Shown here piece after piece: positions 5,616 to 14,349 of a stretch of DNA of 18,068 bases (positions within the stretch are counted from its first letter, which is position 1; every line of letters starts with the position of its first letter). Position numbers and translations under genes: made by a program. Location: the NCBI GenBank assembly GCA_009930155.1, contig RZYX01000039.1, positions 1 through 18,068 of the forward strand, in the 5' to 3' direction. This DNA comes from Clostridia bacterium. GTDB lineage: Bacteria > Bacillota_A > Clostridia > Oscillospirales > Acutalibacteraceae. Under the pieces are notes generated by a model that ran no database searches, was not told the DNA's origin, and saw nothing but the letters and a program-made list of their open reading frames with translations.

Positions 5616-7034
5616 ATGTTGGAGGGCAAATCGGTATTAGTTTCAGAGCAGGAATTAAACAAACAAAAAGAATATTCACATAGGGTTAGTTCTGTTTTGG
5701 CTTCAAGATTTGCTGTAGATTCTCCAAAAGCATATACCCACACATATGGTTGCCAAGGAAATACAGCTGATAGCCAGCGTATTAACGGTATGCTTGAAGA
5801 AATGGGCTATAGTTTCACAGACGATTTACAGGAAGCAGATTTAATATTATATAATACCTGTGCAGTGCGTGAGCATGCGGAAGATAGAGTGTTTGGTAAT
5901 GTTGGAGCACTCAAGCCACTGAAGGCTTCAAAACCAGATTTAATTATTGTGCTTTGCGGATGTATGATGCAACAAGAACATATAGTACAAAAAATTCAAA
6001 AAAGCTATTCAAATGTTGATTTGGTTTTTGGTACACATGTGCTACACAAGCTACCTGAATTTATTTATAAGCTACTTTGTGGCAATAAAAAATTAGTTGA
6101 CATAACTGAGTGTGATGGACTAATAGCAGAGGGTATAGCTCAAAGGCGAGATAGTAATATAAAGGCACTTTTACCAATCACTTATGGTTGCAACAATTTT
6201 TGCAGTTATTGCATTGTTCCTTATGTTCGTGGTCGTGAGCGTAGCAGGCTGTTTGATCATGTATTAAATGAAGCAAAGCAGCTTGTAGCTGATGGATATA
6301 AAGAAATTACATTGCTTGGTCAAAATGTAAATTCTTATGGTAAAGACTTAGGTATACCAAACGCATTTGCAGAACTTTTAAAAAGTATAAATGCAATTGA
6401 CGGGGATTTTTTAATCAGATTTATGACTTCTAATCCAAAAGATTGCACAAAAGAGCTTCTTGAAACAATGGCACATTGTGAAAAGTTAGAGAGGCATTTG
6501 CACCTTCCTTTCCAAAGTGGTAACAATAGAGTGCTTAAAGCGATGAACAGGGGATACACCCGTGAACAGTATTTAGAGCTTGCAAAAACTGCAAAAGAGC
6601 TTATGCCTGACATTTCACTTACAAGTGATGTTATAGTAGGTTTTCCGGGTGAGAGTTACGAGGAGTTTTGTGACACTTTAAGCCTTGTTAAAGAGATTGA
6701 GTTTGCTACACTTTATACATTTATTTATTCAAAGCGAGAGGGAACAAAGGCGGCAAATATGCCAGACAATATACCACGTAGTGAAAAATCAAAGTGGTTT
6801 ACACAGCTTACTGATTTGCAAGAGGGCATAGCGAGTAGGCGTACAGCAAAAATGGATGGCAAAACATACCGTGTATTGGCAGAGGGTTTTGGCAAAAACA
6901 ATAGGATGACAGGTAGAACCTCTAGCTATGATTTAATGGAGTTTGACGCACCAAAAGATGTTATAGGCACTTTTTGTGATATAGAAGTTACACAGCCGCT
7001 TACATGGATAGTAAAGGGAAGGCTGAAAAAATAA
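5616..7034 (+). CDS. miaB: tRNA-2-methylthio-N6-dimethylallyladenosine synthase (methylthiotransferase MiaB)
   Basis: This radical-SAM enzyme adds a methylthio group to i6A37 in tRNAs reading UNN codons, giving ms2i6A. In the 472-residue protein the N-terminal methylthiotransferase domain has its [4Fe-4S] cysteines at C46 (TYGCQGN), C82 (NTCAVREHAEDR) and C116 (CGC). The radical-SAM cluster is C192-x3-C196-x2-C199 (GCNNFCSYCIVPYVRGRERSR). A TRAM RNA-binding domain closes the protein (about 405-470). An extension of roughly 40 residues precedes the first domain, as in many Firmicutes MiaB proteins. AGGAGG (5606-5611) sits four bases before the ATG. The gene heads the operon that also holds miaA, which makes the i6A substrate. 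The usual GCQMN reads GCQGN here, a tolerated variation. Confidence 0.95.
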   Translation: MLEGKSVLVSEQELNKQKEYSHRVSSVLASRFAVDSPKAYTHTYGCQGNTADSQRINGMLEEMGYSFTDDLQEADLILYNTCAVREHAEDRVFGNVGALKPLKASKPDLIIVLCGCMMQQEHIVQKIQKSYSNVDLVFGTHVLHKLPEFIYKLLCGNKKLVDITECDGLIAEGIAQRRDSNIKALLPITYGCNNFCSYCIVPYVRGRERSRLFDHVLNEAKQLVADGYKEITLLGQNVNSYGKDLGIPNAFAELLKSINAIDGDFLIRFMTSNPKDCTKELLETMAHCEKLERHLHLPFQSGNNRVLKAMNRGYTREQYLELAKTAKELMPDISLTSDVIVGFPGESYEEFCDTLSLVKEIEFATLYTFIYSKREGTKAANMPDNIPRSEKSKWFTQLTDLQEGIASRRTAKMDGKTYRVLAEGFGKNNRMTGRTSSYDLMEFDAPKDVIGTFCDIEVTQPLTWIVKGRLKK

Positions 7035-7106
7035 TATATTAGTTCTTTTGAGTTGGATTTTATCCGATTTAACAGATATAAAAAGAATTTAAAGGAGAGT
7101 TTTAAG

Positions 7107-7517
7107 ATGGATGTAATCTCAATCGCAAGACAGCTGGGTGCAGCAATTCAGCAAGATGAGCGTTATCTCAATTTTGCAAAGGCAAAAGAAGAAAGTGAGA
7201 ACGACGCAGAAGTAAAGGGCACAATGGATAAAATCAACGAGCTTCGTGAGACATACCAAAAGGAAGCAGAGAGCGAGAAGCCAGACGAGCTTGTTCTTTC
7301 AAAACTTGATGGCGAATTCCAGCAGCTTTATACATCACTTATGTCAAACGATAAAATGGGCAAGTATGAAGGCTCTCGTCAAGAAATTGATGCAATGATG
7401 AATTATGTTATGCAGATTCTTTACCTTTGTGTAAATGGTGAGAATCCAGAAACTTGTGAGCCACAGATGGAAGAGCATAATTGTAATGGAGAATGTTCAG
7501 GTTGCCAAGGTTGCTAA
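7107..7517 (+). CDS. ymcA: YmcA/YlbF-family (RicA-like) protein with cysteine-rich C-terminus
   Basis: This 136-residue helical protein of the YlbF/YmcA family is placed exactly where ymcA lies in Bacillus subtilis, between miaB and mutS. There YmcA (RicA) works with YlbF and YaaT in a complex that carries [4Fe-4S] clusters and influences RNase Y-dependent mRNA processing, sporulation and competence. The body is charged and alpha-helical (about 1-110). The tail is rich in cysteine: C108, C117, C126, C130, C133 and C136, ending CNGECSGCQGC. That fits metal or cluster binding. An in-frame ATG at 7053 lacks a ribosome binding site. The ATG at 7107 follows AAAGGAG (7091-7097) by nine bases and gives the normal family N-terminus, so it was chosen. 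Whether this is functionally the RicA or the RicF paralogue cannot be told from one gene. Confidence 0.82.
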   Translation: MDVISIARQLGAAIQQDERYLNFAKAKEESENDAEVKGTMDKINELRETYQKEAESEKPDELVLSKLDGEFQQLYTSLMSNDKMGKYEGSRQEIDAMMNYVMQILYLCVNGENPETCEPQMEEHNCNGECSGCQGC

Positions 7518-7550
7518 TTTAATTTATTTTAAAGAGAGGGGAAAGCAGTA

Positions 7551-10163
7551 ATGGCGGAAATGACACCTATGATGAAACAATACTTTGAAATCAAGGCTCA
7601 ATATCCCGACACAATATTGCTTTTCCGTCTCGGCGACTTTTATGAGATGTTTTTTGATGATGCTAAACTTGCCTCAAGGCTTTTAGAGCTTGTACTTACA
7701 GGTAGAGATTGTGGGCAGGAGGAGCGTGCACCAATGTGCGGGGTTCCTTTTCACAGTGCAGATTCTTACATAGCTCGTCTTGTTGCTAAAGGTCATAAGG
7801 TTGCCATATGTGAGCAAACTGAAGACCCAGCAAAAGCAAAAGGGCTTGTAAAGCGTGATGTTGTTAGGGTTATTACTCCAGGCACAGTTATTGAAAGTAA
7901 TATGCTTGATGAATCAAAAAACAACTATCTTGCATGCCTGTATGCAGTTCAAAACAGTGTTGGTATTTGTTTTGTTGATGTTTCTACAGGTCATGTGCAT
8001 TTAACAGAGTTTGAAGGCACAAAAGCACAGGACAAAATTATAAATGAACTTGTACGATTTGCACCAAGCGAACTTATTTTAAATGCTCAGGCAACTTTAT
8101 TGCCACATCTTAAATCTTTTTTAGACAAGCAGTCAGATTTAATTGCAGAGCTTTTACAAGAAAGTGAGTTTGATTATATAGACTGTGAAAAGGCAGTTTT
8201 ATCACACTTTGACACTTGTGATGTGCAGAGTATCGCTCAGGGTATTTCAAGTATGGGGACAATTGCATTAGGTGTTGCTCTTAACTACCTCTATGCTGTG
8301 CAAAAAACATCGCTTGATAATATTCGTGAAGTTGATTTTTATAGTGATTCAAGATTTATGAAACTTGATTTTTCGGCAAGGCGTAATCTTGAACTTGTTG
8401 AAACTATGCGTAATCGTGAAAAACGAGGTTCACTCCTTTGGGTTTTGGACAAGACCAAAACAGCAATGGGAAAAAGACTTATGAGAAGTTATATAGAACA
8501 GCCACTCATAAATTGCGTGCAGATAATCAAGCGTCAAAATGCAGTTGCAGAGCTTGTGCAAAATCCGCAGATGCGTGATGATATAATTTCACAGCTAATA
8601 AATATTCACGACATTGAAAGACTTATAACCAGAATTTCTTATGGCACAGCAAACGCAAGGGAGCTTCGTTCACTTGCTGAAACAGTAGAGTTGTTGCCAT
8701 CAATTAAAAAAACATTGCAAAATTGCACTTCGAGTTTACTTGGAACAATTTGTAATGATATTGACCCTCTTTCAGATCTCTTTGATTTGATAGATAATTC
8801 AATAGCTCCCGAACCACCGTTTACAGTGCGTGAGGGTGGGCTAATTAAAGATGGATTTAATGAAGAACTTGATGCTTTACGCTTGATAGTAAATGACGGC
8901 AAAGGTTTTATAGCGGGAATTCAATCAAGCGAACAAGAAAGAACGGGTATCAAAAAACTTAAAATAGGATATAACCGAGTATTCGGATATTACATAGAAG
9001 TTTCAAACTCATATAAAGAGCTTGTACCAGACGAATATATAAGAAAGCAAACTCTTTCTAACTGTGAACGTTTTATAACACAGGAGCTAAAAGAGCTTGA
9101 GGCAAAAGTGCTTGGAGCTCAGGAGAGAATATCTCATCTTGAATACGAGATTTTCTCACAAGTTCGCACAGCAGTTGCCGATGAGCTTGTAAGAATCCAA
9201 AGAACAGCACACGCAATAGCACAACTTGATGTTTTGTGCTCACTTGCAAAGGTTGCAGTATCAAATAATTATGTTTGTCCGCAGGTTGATGACTTGGATA
9301 AAATAATTATAAAAGATGGTCGGCATCCAGTAGTCGAGCTTATGCTTGACGGAGTACCGTTCGTTCCAAACGACACAGTGCTTGATTGCACAGATGATTT
9401 AACCGCAATAATAACAGGACCAAATATGGCAGGTAAATCAACATATATGCGTCAGGTTGCATTGATTGTTATAATGGCTCAAATAGGTAGCTTTGTTCCA
9501 GCGTCATCAGCAACTATCGGTGTTGTTGACAGCGTGTTTACCCGTGTTGGAGCGTCAGATGATTTGGCTTCTGGTCAATCTACTTTTATGGTAGAGATGA
9601 GCGAGGTTGCAAGTATACTTTCAAATGCCACCAAAAAAAGCCTAATAGTTCTTGATGAAATCGGCAGAGGAACATCAACCTTTGACGGAATGAGCATAGC
9701 AAGAGCAGTACTTGAATTTGTTGCAGACCACAAAAAGCTAGGAGCAAAAACTTTGTTTGCAACTCATTATCATGAGCTAACGGAAATGGAAGACCAGTTA
9801 AATGGTGTTAAAAATTATAATATATCATGTAAAAAGCGTGGAGACGATATAATATTTTTGCGTAGGATAGTGCGTGGTGGAGCAGACGGAAGTTACGGTA
9901 TAGAGGTTGCAAAGCTTGCAGGAGTTCCAAACTCTGTTGTAAAAAGGGCAAAAGTAATACTACAAGATTTAGAACAGCAGGGGTTAGTGCAAAAGCCACA
10001 GAACGATATATATGCACCACAGCAGGAAGACTTTCAGATTTCAATAGCATCTAGGAAAAACGATGAGATAATAGAAAATTTAAAACAACTTGATGTTAAT
10101 ACATTAACGCCGATAGAGGCATTAACAGTACTTTATGACTTGGTAAAGCAGGCAAATAGTTAA
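7551..10163 (+). CDS. mutS: DNA mismatch repair protein MutS
   Basis: MutS recognises mismatches and small loops and signals to MutL in an ATP-dependent way. The 870-residue length is normal for MutS1. The mismatch-reading domain carries the Phe-x-Glu motif at F30-Y31-E32 (GDFYEMF). Connector, lever and clamp domains follow (about 130-560). The C-terminal ABC-type ATPase has Walker A GPNMAGKST (623-631), Walker B ending in D702-E703, the signature GRGTSTFDG, and ATHYHEL (737-743). The end PIEALTVLYDLVKQ is typical of bacterial MutS. GAGAGGGG (7534-7541) is the ribosome binding site. It lies 33 bases after the YmcA-like gene and 34 before mutL. Bacillus has cotE between ymcA and mutS, but no such gene is present here. 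Confidence 0.97.
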   Translation: MAEMTPMMKQYFEIKAQYPDTILLFRLGDFYEMFFDDAKLASRLLELVLTGRDCGQEERAPMCGVPFHSADSYIARLVAKGHKVAICEQTEDPAKAKGLVKRDVVRVITPGTVIESNMLDESKNNYLACLYAVQNSVGICFVDVSTGHVHLTEFEGTKAQDKIINELVRFAPSELILNAQATLLPHLKSFLDKQSDLIAELLQESEFDYIDCEKAVLSHFDTCDVQSIAQGISSMGTIALGVALNYLYAVQKTSLDNIREVDFYSDSRFMKLDFSARRNLELVETMRNREKRGSLLWVLDKTKTAMGKRLMRSYIEQPLINCVQIIKRQNAVAELVQNPQMRDDIISQLINIHDIERLITRISYGTANARELRSLAETVELLPSIKKTLQNCTSSLLGTICNDIDPLSDLFDLIDNSIAPEPPFTVREGGLIKDGFNEELDALRLIVNDGKGFIAGIQSSEQERTGIKKLKIGYNRVFGYYIEVSNSYKELVPDEYIRKQTLSNCERFITQELKELEAKVLGAQERISHLEYEIFSQVRTAVADELVRIQRTAHAIAQLDVLCSLAKVAVSNNYVCPQVDDLDKIIIKDGRHPVVELMLDGVPFVPNDTVLDCTDDLTAIITGPNMAGKSTYMRQVALIVIMAQIGSFVPASSATIGVVDSVFTRVGASDDLASGQSTFMVEMSEVASILSNATKKSLIVLDEIGRGTSTFDGMSIARAVLEFVADHKKLGAKTLFATHYHELTEMEDQLNGVKNYNISCKKRGDDIIFLRRIVRGGADGSYGIEVAKLAGVPNSVVKRAKVILQDLEQQGLVQKPQNDIYAPQQEDFQISIASRKNDEIIENLKQLDVNTLTPIEALTVLYDLVKQANS

Positions 10164-10197
10164 GTATATGTGAAAAGATAAAGAGGGGGTGCCTTTC

Positions 10198-12150
10198 GTG
10201 CCAAAAATAAATGTTCTTCCAAAGCATTTAGCAGAGCTTATAGCGGCAGGAGAGGTAGTAGAACGCCCTGCTTCTGTTATTAAGGAGCTTATAGAAAACT
10301 CAATTGATGCAGGATCAACATCAATAACAGTTGAAATAAAGCATGGTGGAATAACTTATATTAGAATAACTGATAATGGTTGCGGAATTGAGCGGGAGGA
10401 TGTTTCAAAGGCGTTCCTTAGCCATGCAACTAGCAAAATAGCAATACCAGATGACTTAGCATCTATTGGAACACTTGGCTTTCGTGGTGAGGCATTGGCA
10501 TCAATTGCGGCAGTGTCAAAGACGGAGATAATAACAAAGACCGTGGAAGAGCAGATTGGTACACGATGTGTTGTTGTAGGATCAGAGCAAGTTGAGTTTG
10601 ACGATGCAGGTTGCCCGCAAGGCACAACAATAGTAGTGCGTGATATCTTTTATAACACACCAGCCAGAATGAAATTTTTAAAAAAAGATGTAACAGAAGG
10701 CAATGCAGTTGCAGCAGTTGTTGACAGGCTTGCACTTTCACATCCAGAGATAGGCATAAGGTTTATAAGAGATAGTAAGGAAACACTTTTAACTCCTGGT
10801 GACGGTAAGCTTGAATCAGCAATTTATGCAGTATTTGGCAAGGAGTTTTCGCAGGGGCTTATTTCAACCGATTATGAGCTTAACGGCATAGGTGTTAGCG
10901 GATTTATTTCAAAGCCACTTGCAAGCCGTTCAAATCGTAGTATGCAGTTTTTCTTTTTAAATGGCAGGCTTGTTAAGAGCCAAACAGCAACAGCGGCAAT
11001 AGAACAGTCATACAAAAACTCCATAATGGTTGGTAAATTTCCTTCATGTGTGCTAAATATTGTAGCACCTTATGAGAGTGTTGATGTAAATGTTCATCCC
11101 GCTAAAACACAAGTAAGATTTGAGAATGAAAAGAAGATTTTTGATGCGGTTTATTATGCAGTTAAAAGCTCATTAGATAAAAAAGACACACCAGCTCAGG
11201 TGGATCTATCAAAACTTAAAAGTACATCAAATTTTGCAAGCGTCCAAAAGTCAGAGCAAATAGCCTTTGCAAAAAAGAATGAAGATTTTTGGCAAACAAA
11301 AAAAGCTTCAGATTATACAGCAGTACAAAATAAACCACAAAAAAAAGAAGAGCCAATAGCTCAGGAAATTTACAAAACATTTCTGGCACAGCCACCACAG
11401 GCTGAGTATAAAACCAAAAATGATGAAGAACCACAGTTTGTAAAAAAGCGAGAGTCTAATGTTATTAATAATGAGCCTTTAAAGCAAGTAGAGGTTAAAG
11501 AAAATTTAAATAATCAGCAAAATTTAATACAAGAATTACCTATTCAAGATGAGCAACAACAGCCAATAAATAGTGCAAGTCAAGAAATTAATTTTAAAAT
11601 AATTGGCGAAGCATTTAAAACATACATAATAGTAGAACTTGATAAAAAACTACTAATAATAGATAAGCATGCCGCTCACGAAAGAATGATTTATGAGCAA
11701 CTAAAGAGTAACCAAAAACTTTCAAATACACAGCTTTTGCTATCACCTGTTACAGTCACAGTAAGTAAGGAAGAGTATTCAGTGCTTATGGATAGCAAAG
11801 AGCTTTTGAGCAATGCGGGTTTTGAACTTGATGACTTTGGAGCGGGCACAGTAGTTGTGCGTGAGTGCCCTGTTGAATTAGGCACTCAGGATATTACTCA
11901 AATGGTGCAGGAGCTTGCGGGGTATTTGCTTTCAAACAGAGAGCCAGTTTTAGAGCAACTGGACTGGATTTATCATTCAACGGCATGCAGAGCTGCGATA
12001 AAAGCAGGGGATAAAACCAGCGACTATGAGCTTTTACATTTTGTGAAAACTCTACTTTCTAATGAATCTATCCGTTATTGCCCACATGGCAGACCGGTTT
12101 TTATACAAATGACAAAGAGCGAGCTTGAAAAGCAATTTGGAAGACTTTAA
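10198..12150 (+). CDS. mutL: DNA mismatch repair protein MutL (endonuclease type)
   Basis: MutL couples MutS recognition to strand removal. The N-terminal GHKL ATPase domain shows LIENSIDAG, DNGCGI, GFRGEALASIA and the GTTIVVRDIFYNTPARMKF region. A Gln/Lys/Asn-rich linker (about 330-455) joins it to the dimerisation and nuclease domain. That domain contains D489-x-H491-A-x2-E495-x4-E500, the DQHA(x)2E(x)4E metal site with K in place of Q, plus ACR at C597 and CPHGRP from C628. This is therefore a nicking MutL as in Bacillus, not the E. coli type that relies on MutH. Two GTG codons compete for the start. GTG 10198 is preferred because AGAGGGGG ends eight bases upstream, while GTG 10189 would overlap that site. 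The stop codon is directly followed by ATG of miaA. Confidence 0.96.
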   Translation: MPKINVLPKHLAELIAAGEVVERPASVIKELIENSIDAGSTSITVEIKHGGITYIRITDNGCGIEREDVSKAFLSHATSKIAIPDDLASIGTLGFRGEALASIAAVSKTEIITKTVEEQIGTRCVVVGSEQVEFDDAGCPQGTTIVVRDIFYNTPARMKFLKKDVTEGNAVAAVVDRLALSHPEIGIRFIRDSKETLLTPGDGKLESAIYAVFGKEFSQGLISTDYELNGIGVSGFISKPLASRSNRSMQFFFLNGRLVKSQTATAAIEQSYKNSIMVGKFPSCVLNIVAPYESVDVNVHPAKTQVRFENEKKIFDAVYYAVKSSLDKKDTPAQVDLSKLKSTSNFASVQKSEQIAFAKKNEDFWQTKKASDYTAVQNKPQKKEEPIAQEIYKTFLAQPPQAEYKTKNDEEPQFVKKRESNVINNEPLKQVEVKENLNNQQNLIQELPIQDEQQQPINSASQEINFKIIGEAFKTYIIVELDKKLLIIDKHAAHERMIYEQLKSNQKLSNTQLLLSPVTVTVSKEEYSVLMDSKELLSNAGFELDDFGAGTVVVRECPVELGTQDITQMVQELAGYLLSNREPVLEQLDWIYHSTACRAAIKAGDKTSDYELLHFVKTLLSNESIRYCPHGRPVFIQMTKSELEKQFGRL

Positions 12151-12174
12151 ATGAGCAGAGGCGGTGGACAAGCT

Positions 12175-13119
12175 ATGAATAAAATACCTGTAATAGCTGT
12201 AGTTGGGCCAACTGCGTCGGGTAAAACAGCACTAGCTGTTGAACTTGCTAAAATATACGATGCAGAAGTGGTATCTTGCGATTCAATGCAGGTTTATGAG
12301 GGTATGGATATAGCAACAGCCAAACCGAGTGCTGATGAAATTCAGGGCGTTCCACATCACCTTATTAGTGCAATAAGTAGAGATTGCAATTTTAGTGTAG
12401 CTATGTATAAGGAACTTGCAAGTAAAATTATTTCAGATATTAACCAAAGAGGCAAGAGGGTAATTCTTGTTGGGGGCACTGGTCTTTATGCCCAGGCATT
12501 GCTTGATAATTTAGAGTTTTTTGATGTTCCAAAAAATGATGATATAAGACAAAACCTTTTAAAAAGAGCAGAGCAACAAGGCACACAAAGTATGCTTGAT
12601 GAGCTTGAAAAAATAGACCCTGAAACTGCAAAAAACACCCATCCTAACAATCAAAAAAGAATAATAAGAGCGCTTGAGGTGTATTACACATCTGGGCAAA
12701 CAATGTCACAGCAAGTTGAAAATTCTCGGCTTAATCCGTCGCCTTACGATGCGTGTATGATAGGGCTTGACTTTAAGGATAGGCAAAATTTATATGACAA
12801 AATTAACAAGCGAGTAGACATAATGCTTGAAAATGGACTGCTTGATGAAACAAAGCAGTATATGAAAGAGGAGCATAGCTCAACGGCAAATCAGGCGATT
12901 GGTTGTAAGGAGTGCGTACAATATTTAAAAGGTAATGTAACCTTAGAGCAGGCAACGGAAAAGTTAAAAATGGAAACTCGTCGATATGCAAAACGCCAGC
13001 TAACTTGGTTTAGGAAGGACAAAAGAGTAAACTGGCTATTTATAGATGAACTTGATTTTTCACATATTTTAAATCAAGCGTGCAAAGTAATAGATGAATC
13101 AAAAATTTTTGGAGGTTGA
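12175..13119 (+). CDS. miaA: tRNA dimethylallyltransferase (IPP transferase) MiaA
   Basis: MiaA transfers a dimethylallyl group from DMAPP to N6 of A37 in tRNA, producing the i6A that MiaB then thiomethylates. The protein has the P-loop GPTASGKT near its start, DSMQVYEGMDIATAKP, PHHLI, GGTGLYAQALL and the C-terminal RQLTWFRKDKRVNW segment, and normal length (314 residues). Two starts are possible. ATG 12151 touches the mutL stop codon but has only a weak upstream site. ATG 12175 follows GGTGGA (12163-12168) and gives the usual short N-terminus before the P-loop, so it is preferred; the longer form adds eight residues. The gene's last codons contain GGAGG (13111-13115), which is the ribosome binding site of the next gene. 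This implies close translational linkage. Confidence 0.94.
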   Translation: MNKIPVIAVVGPTASGKTALAVELAKIYDAEVVSCDSMQVYEGMDIATAKPSADEIQGVPHHLISAISRDCNFSVAMYKELASKIISDINQRGKRVILVGGTGLYAQALLDNLEFFDVPKNDDIRQNLLKRAEQQGTQSMLDELEKIDPETAKNTHPNNQKRIIRALEVYYTSGQTMSQQVENSRLNPSPYDACMIGLDFKDRQNLYDKINKRVDIMLENGLLDETKQYMKEEHSSTANQAIGCKECVQYLKGNVTLEQATEKLKMETRRYAKRQLTWFRKDKRVNWLFIDELDFSHILNQACKVIDESKIFGG

Positions 13120-13125
13120 TATAAT

Positions 13126-14349
13126 TTGAATAATAATATTGTTTTTAAAAAAATAATATCAGCTTTTTGTGCTATCTTCTTGCTTGTATATATATCTTAT
13201 CAGGGATATATGATGGTTTATAAGCCAGTTAAAACAGAAATAGCTTATGAATATACAATTTATGATACGGTGCAAACTCAAATTTTTGTTGTACGTGATG
13301 AGAAATATATTACAAATAATGCAACGGGAACTTTTGTGCCTGTTGTTGAGGATGGCAAGCGTGTCTCAAATTCACAAGAGGTTGCTATAGTTTTTGCAAA
13401 CACGCAGGCGGCTTCAAATTATATAAGAATTAAAGAGCTTGAAGAAAGTATAGAGCGGTATAAAACTCTTGCAAGTCAAGCAGAGGGTTACACAATCGAC
13501 TTAGATACAGTTGATGATGAAATAACTTCTAGGCTTTTTTCGTATATTGATACTATTTCAACAGGTAAACTGGATACATTAAAAGACAGCAGTGATGCAC
13601 TGCGTGATAAGATTATAACAAGGCAAATAGTAACAGGCCAAACAATAGATTTTGCCTCCAGAATATCTTCTCTTGAATCAGAGCTTTCAAGTATTAAAAA
13701 AAAGGATTCAACTTATCAAAGTATTACAGCTACACAAGCAGGATATTATATAAACGAAGTTGACGGCTTTGAAAACACAATTTCCTATGATAATGCAACA
13801 TCATTAACGGTTGATGATATAGACAAGGCGCTTGAAACATCTGCAAGCCAAATTCCTTCAAACGCAGTGGGCAAATTGGTTAATAATTTTGACTGGTATA
13901 TGGTTTGTAATGTAGATAGCAACAGTGTAGGGAATATTGGCGTTGGAGATAACATTAAAGTTTTGCTTCCATTTTCGTCAGTTAGCGAGGTTACGGCTGA
14001 GGTTGTAACGATTAATGATACAAATTCTAAAAAGACCGCATTGATATTAAGATGTAATCTTATGAATTCAGACCTTTCAACCTTAAGGAAAGAGAGTGCG
14101 GAGCTTGTTTTTAATAAGTATAAAGGCTTTAAAGTTCCTTCATCTGCAATCAGAATAAATGAAGAAGGTGAAAAGGGAGTATATGTTCAAACAGGGAATA
14201 TAATAAGCTTTAAGAAGGTAGAAGTATTATATTCCAGTAAAGAATTTTTACTTGTTGGTAACAAGGATGAGCTAAAAGGATACATAAATCTTTATGATAA
14301 TATTGTTGTTGAAGGGACTGATTTGTATGATGGAAAAATCATTGGTTGA
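13126..14349 (+). CDS. Membrane-anchored HlyD-like (membrane-fusion-protein type) protein of the division gene cluster
   Basis: This 407-residue protein has one N-terminal transmembrane segment (about 9-27), so most of it should lie outside the membrane. The order of parts resembles HlyD/membrane-fusion adaptors: a first lipoyl-like half (GTFVPVVEDGKRVSNSQEVAIVF, about 68-90), a coiled coil (about 100-190), the second half (ATQAGYYINEVDGFE, 202-216), a beta-barrel stretch (DWYMVCNVDSN), and a C-terminal barrel with VPSSAIRI and VYVQTGNIISFKKVEV. It starts at TTG 13126 with GGAGG ten bases upstream, inside the miaA end. No ABC transporter or exporter gene is adjacent. Its position before yggS-sepF suggests an envelope or division-associated role rather than classical efflux, but the function is unknown. 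Confidence 0.75.
   Translation: MNNNIVFKKIISAFCAIFLLVYISYQGYMMVYKPVKTEIAYEYTIYDTVQTQIFVVRDEKYITNNATGTFVPVVEDGKRVSNSQEVAIVFANTQAASNYIRIKELEESIERYKTLASQAEGYTIDLDTVDDEITSRLFSYIDTISTGKLDTLKDSSDALRDKIITRQIVTGQTIDFASRISSLESELSSIKKKDSTYQSITATQAGYYINEVDGFENTISYDNATSLTVDDIDKALETSASQIPSNAVGKLVNNFDWYMVCNVDSNSVGNIGVGDNIKVLLPFSSVSEVTAEVVTINDTNSKKTALILRCNLMNSDLSTLRKESAELVFNKYKGFKVPSSAIRINEEGEKGVYVQTGNIISFKKVEVLYSSKEFLLVGNKDELKGYINLYDNIVVEGTDLYDGKIIG

Noticed and set aside
7053..7106. Longer N-terminus for the YmcA-like protein
   Set aside because: ATG 7053 has no ribosome binding site, while 7107 has AAAGGAG at good spacing and a family-like start.
10463..10741. Minus-strand ORF opposite mutL
   Set aside because: It is antisense to the conserved MutL ATPase motifs and has a leucine/histidine-rich shadow composition.
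14294..14326. Longer N-terminus for YggS
   Set aside because: It would add a hydrophobic 11-residue extension untypical of this soluble family, and the ribosome site favours 14327.
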